Source of the DNA: Companilactobacillus tucceti DSM 20183
GTDB taxonomy: Bacteria; Bacillota; Bacilli; Lactobacillales; Lactobacillaceae
Reading direction: 5' to 3'
Assembly (NCBI RefSeq): GCF_001434665.1
Contig: NZ_AZDG01000010.1
Coordinates: 1-64,000 of the forward strand
DNA: 64,000 nt
Made by a program: the position numbers and the translations under genes. The notes under the pieces are model-generated. The model was not told the DNA's origin, did not search any database, and worked only from the letters and a program-made list of their open reading frames with translations. How positions within the stretch are numbered: the stretch's first letter is position 1; each line of letters begins with the position of its first letter. This document shows, piece by piece, positions 60,760-64,000 of this stretch.

Positions 60760-61470
60760 TTATTCTTTTTCCATTTTACGTGAAATATAAACCATAGATA
60801 ATGTGGTAAATACGTACGCTTGGATGGCTCCAATGAAGACTGAAAAGCCTTGCCAGATCATTTCTACCGGAATAGCAATAACAAATGATACTAGGCCAAA
60901 ACTCTTAGCAACAGTTCCAATAAGTGCAAGAAGTACTTCACCGGCAAATATATTACCGTAAAGACGCAATGACAACGTTAAGAAGTTAGTGAACTCCTCC
61001 AGAAGGTTAATTGGTAGCAAAAAGCTCACCGGTCTCGCATAATTGGACAAGTATGTGCCGAATCCGAATTTCTTTACAGAATAGTAATGTGCCAACATTA
61101 ACGATACTAATGCCAATGACATGGTAACTATCGGATTAGTTGTTGGCGACTTAATATACGTGAAACCATCAACCTTGATTTGGAATATTAATCCTAATTG
61201 GTTAGAAACAAAAATAAACAAGAATAATACAAATGCATAAAGACTAAACCGACTACCAGAACCATCTGGGAAAGCCGACTTAACAATGCCATCTGTAAAA
61301 TCAATCATCCACTCTAAAACGTTCTGTGCTTTACCAGGTTTCATTGTAATTTTACGTGATAACGAGAAAACTAAAATAAAGACAAGGATAGCAGCAACAA
61401 GTGCTGATAAGTCGTTTGCAACATTGAATCTTAAACCTAGGAAATCAATAAACTTGTACTTATCATCCAA
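60760..61470 (-). CDS. atpB: ATP synthase a subunit
   Basis: Membrane stator subunit of 236 residues with the half-channels for protons. The key arginine is in TLSLRLYGNIFAGE, and VEMIWQGFSVFIGAIQAYVFTTLSMVYI is the last helix pair. The start is TTG with AAAGGGGGG about 7 bases upstream. First gene of the operon; no atpI is present upstream. Confidence 0.96.
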   Translation of the reverse strand: MDDKYKFIDFLGLRFNVANDLSALVAAILVFILVFSLSRKITMKPGKAQNVLEWMIDFTDGIVKSAFPDGSGSRFSLYAFVLFLFIFVSNQLGLIFQIKVDGFTYIKSPTTNPIVTMSLALVSLMLAHYYSVKKFGFGTYLSNYARPVSFLLPINLLEEFTNFLTLSLRLYGNIFAGEVLLALIGTVAKSFGLVSFVIAIPVEMIWQGFSVFIGAIQAYVFTTLSMVYISRKMEKE

Positions 61471-61518
61471 TAATAACCCCCCTTTCTTTACTTATTGAAA
61501 ACATATTGATACTTCAAA

Positions 61519-61546
61519 ATAATAACACTATAAAAAAAATATTCAA
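61519..61546 (-). promoter_or_regulatory. candidate promoter of the atp operon
   Basis: On the minus strand TTGAAT and TATTAT with a 16-base spacer, 49 bases upstream of the atpB start. A loose inverted repeat (AACACT/AGTGTT) spans it, so a weak terminator for upp may overlap. Confidence 0.55.
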
Positions 61547-61558
61547 ACAGTGTTTTTT

Positions 61559-62188
61559 TTATTTTGTACCAAATAATCTGTCTCCAGCATCACCTAAACC
61601 AGGGAAAATGTAACCACTATCAGTAATCTTTTCATCTAGTGAAGCAGCGTAAATGTCAACATCTGGATGAGCTTCTTGTACCGCTTTTACACCTTCTGGT
61701 GCTGCGACTAAAACAACAAGTCTCATGTGTTTTGCTCCACGTTTCTTTAAAGCATCGATTGCCATGATAGCTGAACCACCAGTTGCAAGCATTGGATCGA
61801 CGATAAATAAATCACGTTGATCAATATCACTAGGTAGTTTTACAAAATATTCATGTGGTTGAAGAGTTTTTTCGTCACGATACATTCCAATATGACCAAC
61901 CTTAGCAGCGGGAATCAACTCTAAAACGCCATCAACCATACCAAGTCCGGCACGAAGAATAGGAATAACAGCCAACTTCTTTCCGGCAAGTACCTTTTGA
62001 GTTGATTTACCCATAGGTGTCTCAACTTCAACATCCTTTAAAGGTAGATCTCTAGTAATTTCATAAACCATCAATTCACCAATTTCATTGGCAACTTCAC
62101 GGAATACTTTTGTTCCAGTATGTTTGCTTCTGATGATTGTTAATTTATGTTGGATCAATGGGTGATTTAGTACTTGAAATTTAGACAT
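61559..62188 (-). CDS. upp: uracil phosphoribosyltransferase
   Basis: Salvage enzyme of 209 residues joining uracil and PRPP to UMP. The PRPP-binding loop is [18 protein letters not shown] (about 128-145), and [17 protein letters not shown] and [10 protein letters not shown] are family marks. It lies 11 bases after the tsaC gene and before the atp operon, as in many lactobacilli. Confidence 0.97.
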   Translation of the reverse strand: MSKFQVLNHPLIQHKLTIIRSKHTGTKVFREVANEIGELMVYEITRDLPLKDVEVETPMGKSTQKVLAGKKLAVIPILRAGLGMVDGVLELIPAAKVGHIGMYRDEKTLQPHEYFVKLPSDIDQRDLFIVDPMLATGGSAIMAIDALKKRGAKHMRLVVLVAAPEGVKAVQEAHPDVDIYAASLDEKITDSGYIFPGLGDAGDRLFGTK

Positions 62189-62199
62189 TTTAATTCTCC

Positions 62200-63210
62200 T
62201 TAGTTTTCGTAGTGTTTTTGTCCAGCAGATTTATTTAAACGGTTGCGATAAGCATCTCCGTGATCAGCATTAGGGAATCCCTGTGCCAAAATATAATTTA
62301 CATTTTCAGCATCGAGTCCTCGTAACCCTGCAAAAAGATGTTTTGAAGCAGAGATAACATCATTTCCTAATGAAAACTTTCTGAAATCATCTGGTGCTTC
62401 TTTAAGAATTTCATCAGTTGCTAAAATTCCAATTGGCACATTTTTTTCTTGATATTCAGAAATAGCTTTAGGAAAGTCATTTACATCGTCAACAATAACA
62501 ACTTGGGCACTAGGTGCATAATGTTTGTATTTCATACCTGGTGCTTTTGGAATTTCTTCATCCTTAACCTTGTGATGATCACTTCTTACGTCATCAATAA
62601 CTTTGAGTAGATCTTCTACTGTGATCATACCTGGTCTTAGAATTGTTGGTACGTCAGTTGACAAATCAATAACTGTTGATTCAACTCCTAAAATAGTTGG
62701 TCCATCATCCAAGATAGCGGCAATCTTACCTTTTAAATCATGATAAACATGCTTAGCTAAAGTAGGACTTGGCTTTCCACTAGTATTAGCAGAAGGTCCC
62801 ACAATTGGCTTACCAAATTTTTCAATCAAACTTAGTGTGACTTTATTATTTGGCATTCTAAATGCAGCTGTTGAAAGACCCCCTGTTACAGCTTTAGACA
62901 ATGAATCTTTCTGAATAGGCATAATGATAGTCAATGGACCTGGCCAAAAGTTTTTCATTAGCTTTTCAGCCAATGGTTTGTAACTATTGTCAGCATATTG
63001 CCAGACCATCTCAGGACTGGAAACATGGACTATCAAAGGATTGTCACTCGGACGACCCTTAGCGGCATAGACATTCTTAACGATATCAGATCTAGTTGCA
63101 TCCGCCCCTAAGCCATAAACTGTCTCAGTTGGAAATGCTACAAGTTGACCATCAGAAAGAAAATCTACTGCCCTTTGAATCTGTGAATCTTTTAGTATCT
63201 CTGTTTCCAA
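62200..63210 (-). CDS. tsaC: L-threonylcarbamoyladenylate synthase (Sua5/YwlC)
   Basis: Makes threonylcarbamoyl-AMP for t6A37 in ANN-decoding tRNAs. It is 336 residues, the two-domain Sua5 form: a TsaC domain (about 10-205, [50 protein letters not shown]) and a C-terminal Sua5 domain ([20 protein letters not shown] onward). It lies 2 bases after prmC, so the two are coupled. Confidence 0.95.
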   Translation of the reverse strand: METEILKDSQIQRAVDFLSDGQLVAFPTETVYGLGADATRSDIVKNVYAAKGRPSDNPLIVHVSSPEMVWQYADNSYKPLAEKLMKNFWPGPLTIIMPIQKDSLSKAVTGGLSTAAFRMPNNKVTLSLIEKFGKPIVGPSANTSGKPSPTLAKHVYHDLKGKIAAILDDGPTILGVESTVIDLSTDVPTILRPGMITVEDLLKVIDDVRSDHHKVKDEEIPKAPGMKYKHYAPSAQVVIVDDVNDFPKAISEYQEKNVPIGILATDEILKEAPDDFRKFSLGNDVISASKHLFAGLRGLDAENVNYILAQGFPNADHGDAYRNRLNKSAGQKHYEN

Positions 63211-63212
63211 AT

Positions 63213-64000
63213 CTACACCCTCTCTTTTTCAGCTTTAAGATACCTATCGTTACCATTAATATCCTTATAGAATTCTACCTGATATTCAGGCATATTATTA
63301 GCAAAAATTTTTTTTATTTCATTTTTTTGATGATATCCAAATTCCATATAGAGTGAACCATCGGAATTTAAATAATTACTGGCAACTTTAGTTATATCCT
63401 GATAGAATTCTAAACCATTATTTTCTCCATATAAAGCTAAATCAGGTTCATATTTAATAACACTCTGATCCATGACCCTTTTTTCATCAAAAGAAATATA
63501 TGGAGGATTTGAAACAATTACATCAAATTTCTCATTTTCAATGTTTTCAAACAAATCACTTTGCTTAAAAAAGACATTATTGGTTTGATAATTGTCAGCA
63601 TTTAACCTAGCCACTTTCAATGCACCTTTTGAAATATCAGTTGCCAAAATATCGTCATCTGGAAATGTTAAGCCCAAATTAATTGCAATAATTCCAGAAC
63701 CTGTACCAATATCTAAAATACTTTTTTTCCCGTCAGAATGATCAGAGATTATTCTTTGAACCATCTCTTCAGTCTCTTGGCGTGGTATAAGGGTATTTTC
63801 ATTTACAGTAAAAGTTTTATCCATAAAGTAGGCATAGCCTAAGATATATTGAACTGGTTCATCCATACCTAATCGAATAATACCGTCACGAAATTTTCTC
63901 ATAATGTCACTAGGAACAACTTCGTTTCTATGTAACTGCAATTGAGTGTAATTAAATCCAGATAATTCTTCCATTAAGTACTGTGCATCTTCAGGATATT
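63213..64000 (-). CDS. prmC: release-factor glutamine methyltransferase PrmC (partial)
   Basis: SAM-dependent enzyme that methylates the GGQ glutamine of RF1 and RF2. The visible part has the SAM loop ILDIGTGSGIIAINL and the catalytic VIVSNPPYISF. An ATG at 63974 could be read as the start, but the frame stays open to the window edge and the residues before it (YPEDAQYL) fit the N-terminal helical domain, so the gene continues beyond 64000. It is presumably preceded by prfA in the genome. Confidence 0.9.
   Translation of the reverse strand, partial: YPEDAQYLMEELSGFNYTQLQLHRNEVVPSDIMRKFRDGIIRLGMDEPVQYILGYAYFMDKTFTVNENTLIPRQETEEMVQRIISDHSDGKKSILDIGTGSGIIAINLGLTFPDDDILATDISKGALKVARLNADNYQTNNVFFKQSDLFENIENEKFDVIVSNPPYISFDEKRVMDQSVIKYEPDLALYGENNGLEFYQDITKVASNYLNSDGSLYMEFGYHQKNEIKKIFANNMPEYQVEFYKDINGNDRYLKAEKERV

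Noticed and set aside
63972-63974. ATG at 63974 as the prmC start
   Set aside because: The frame stays open to the window edge and the N-terminal helical domain of PrmC would be missing; treated as partial.

Overview
The window is core chromosome of a low-GC Gram-positive bacterium and reads as a lactobacillus (family Lactobacillaceae). The evidence is strong Shine-Dalgarno sites, a dcw cluster that runs into sepF-yggT-ylmH-divIVA-ileS, small families typical of lactobacilli (DUF1831, DUF2969, DUF1146, DUF4044, EpuA) and the atp to murA to rodA order. The genus (perhaps Companilactobacillus) is a guess from general resemblance. I see no prophage, insertion sequence, CRISPR array, rRNA or tRNA. 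Nearly all genes lie on the minus strand.

Layout. Positions 1-4801 hold a sugar-uptake island: a mannose-class PTS (IIAB, IIC, IID) on the minus strand, divergent from an intracellular GH29 alpha-L-fucosidase and a GntR regulator, with a candidate cre site and two palindromic operators between them. This layout resembles the alfB-alfR/alfEFG locus described in Lactobacillus casei. Positions 4866-14598 are housekeeping: recD2, a TPR protein, a phosphatase, mnmA with its sulfur donor cysteine desulfurase, mtnN, a Nudix hydrolase, an MFS exporter and a cold-shock-like protein. Positions 14601-30570 carry ileS under a T-box, divIVA, ylmH, yggT, sepF, ftsZ, ftsA, divIB, murG, murD, mraY, pbp2x, ftsL, rsmH and mraZ, headed by three phased MraZ boxes. 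The accessory-looking gap 30580-31256 holds a 39-residue DUF4044 protein and two unrelated ~110-bp rod-like palindromes. Positions 31256-37941 hold thiT under a TPP riboswitch, minD, minC, mreD, mreC, mreB, radC and folC. Then come valS under a T-box, thiI with a second cysteine desulfurase, ezrA, and a plus-strand rpsD with a long leader. Positions 46114-49834 hold a DUF1054 protein, rarA, a small membrane protein, a universal stress protein and an RRNPP-type regulator. Positions 49936-54846 are an envelope operon (DUF1146, murA, mbl/mreB2, epuA, yidD, DUF2969, rodA, gcvH-like). Positions 54981-61470 are the F1Fo ATP synthase operon atpBEFHAGDC. The window closes with upp, a Sua5-type tsaC and a prmC cut by the right edge.

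How the genes work together. The dominant theme is growth and division. Lipid II synthesis (murA, murD, mraY, murG), septum assembly (ftsZ, ftsA, sepF, ezrA, ftsL, divIB, pbp2x), elongation (two mreB paralogues, mreC, mreD, rodA) and placement (minC, minD, divIVA) all sit within 55 kb. A second theme is tRNA biology: mnmA and thiI each stand beside their own cysteine desulfurase, with tsaC, ileS and valS. Regulation is largely by RNA: two T-boxes, one TPP riboswitch and a probable S4 leader. Several start codons were moved downstream of the longest open frame because a Shine-Dalgarno site or a leader RNA occupies the extension.

The least explained structures are the two palindromic elements at 30935-31045 and 31139-31246, and the intrinsic terminator placed just upstream of the MraZ boxes. 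I did not find a clearly new multi-gene system here.
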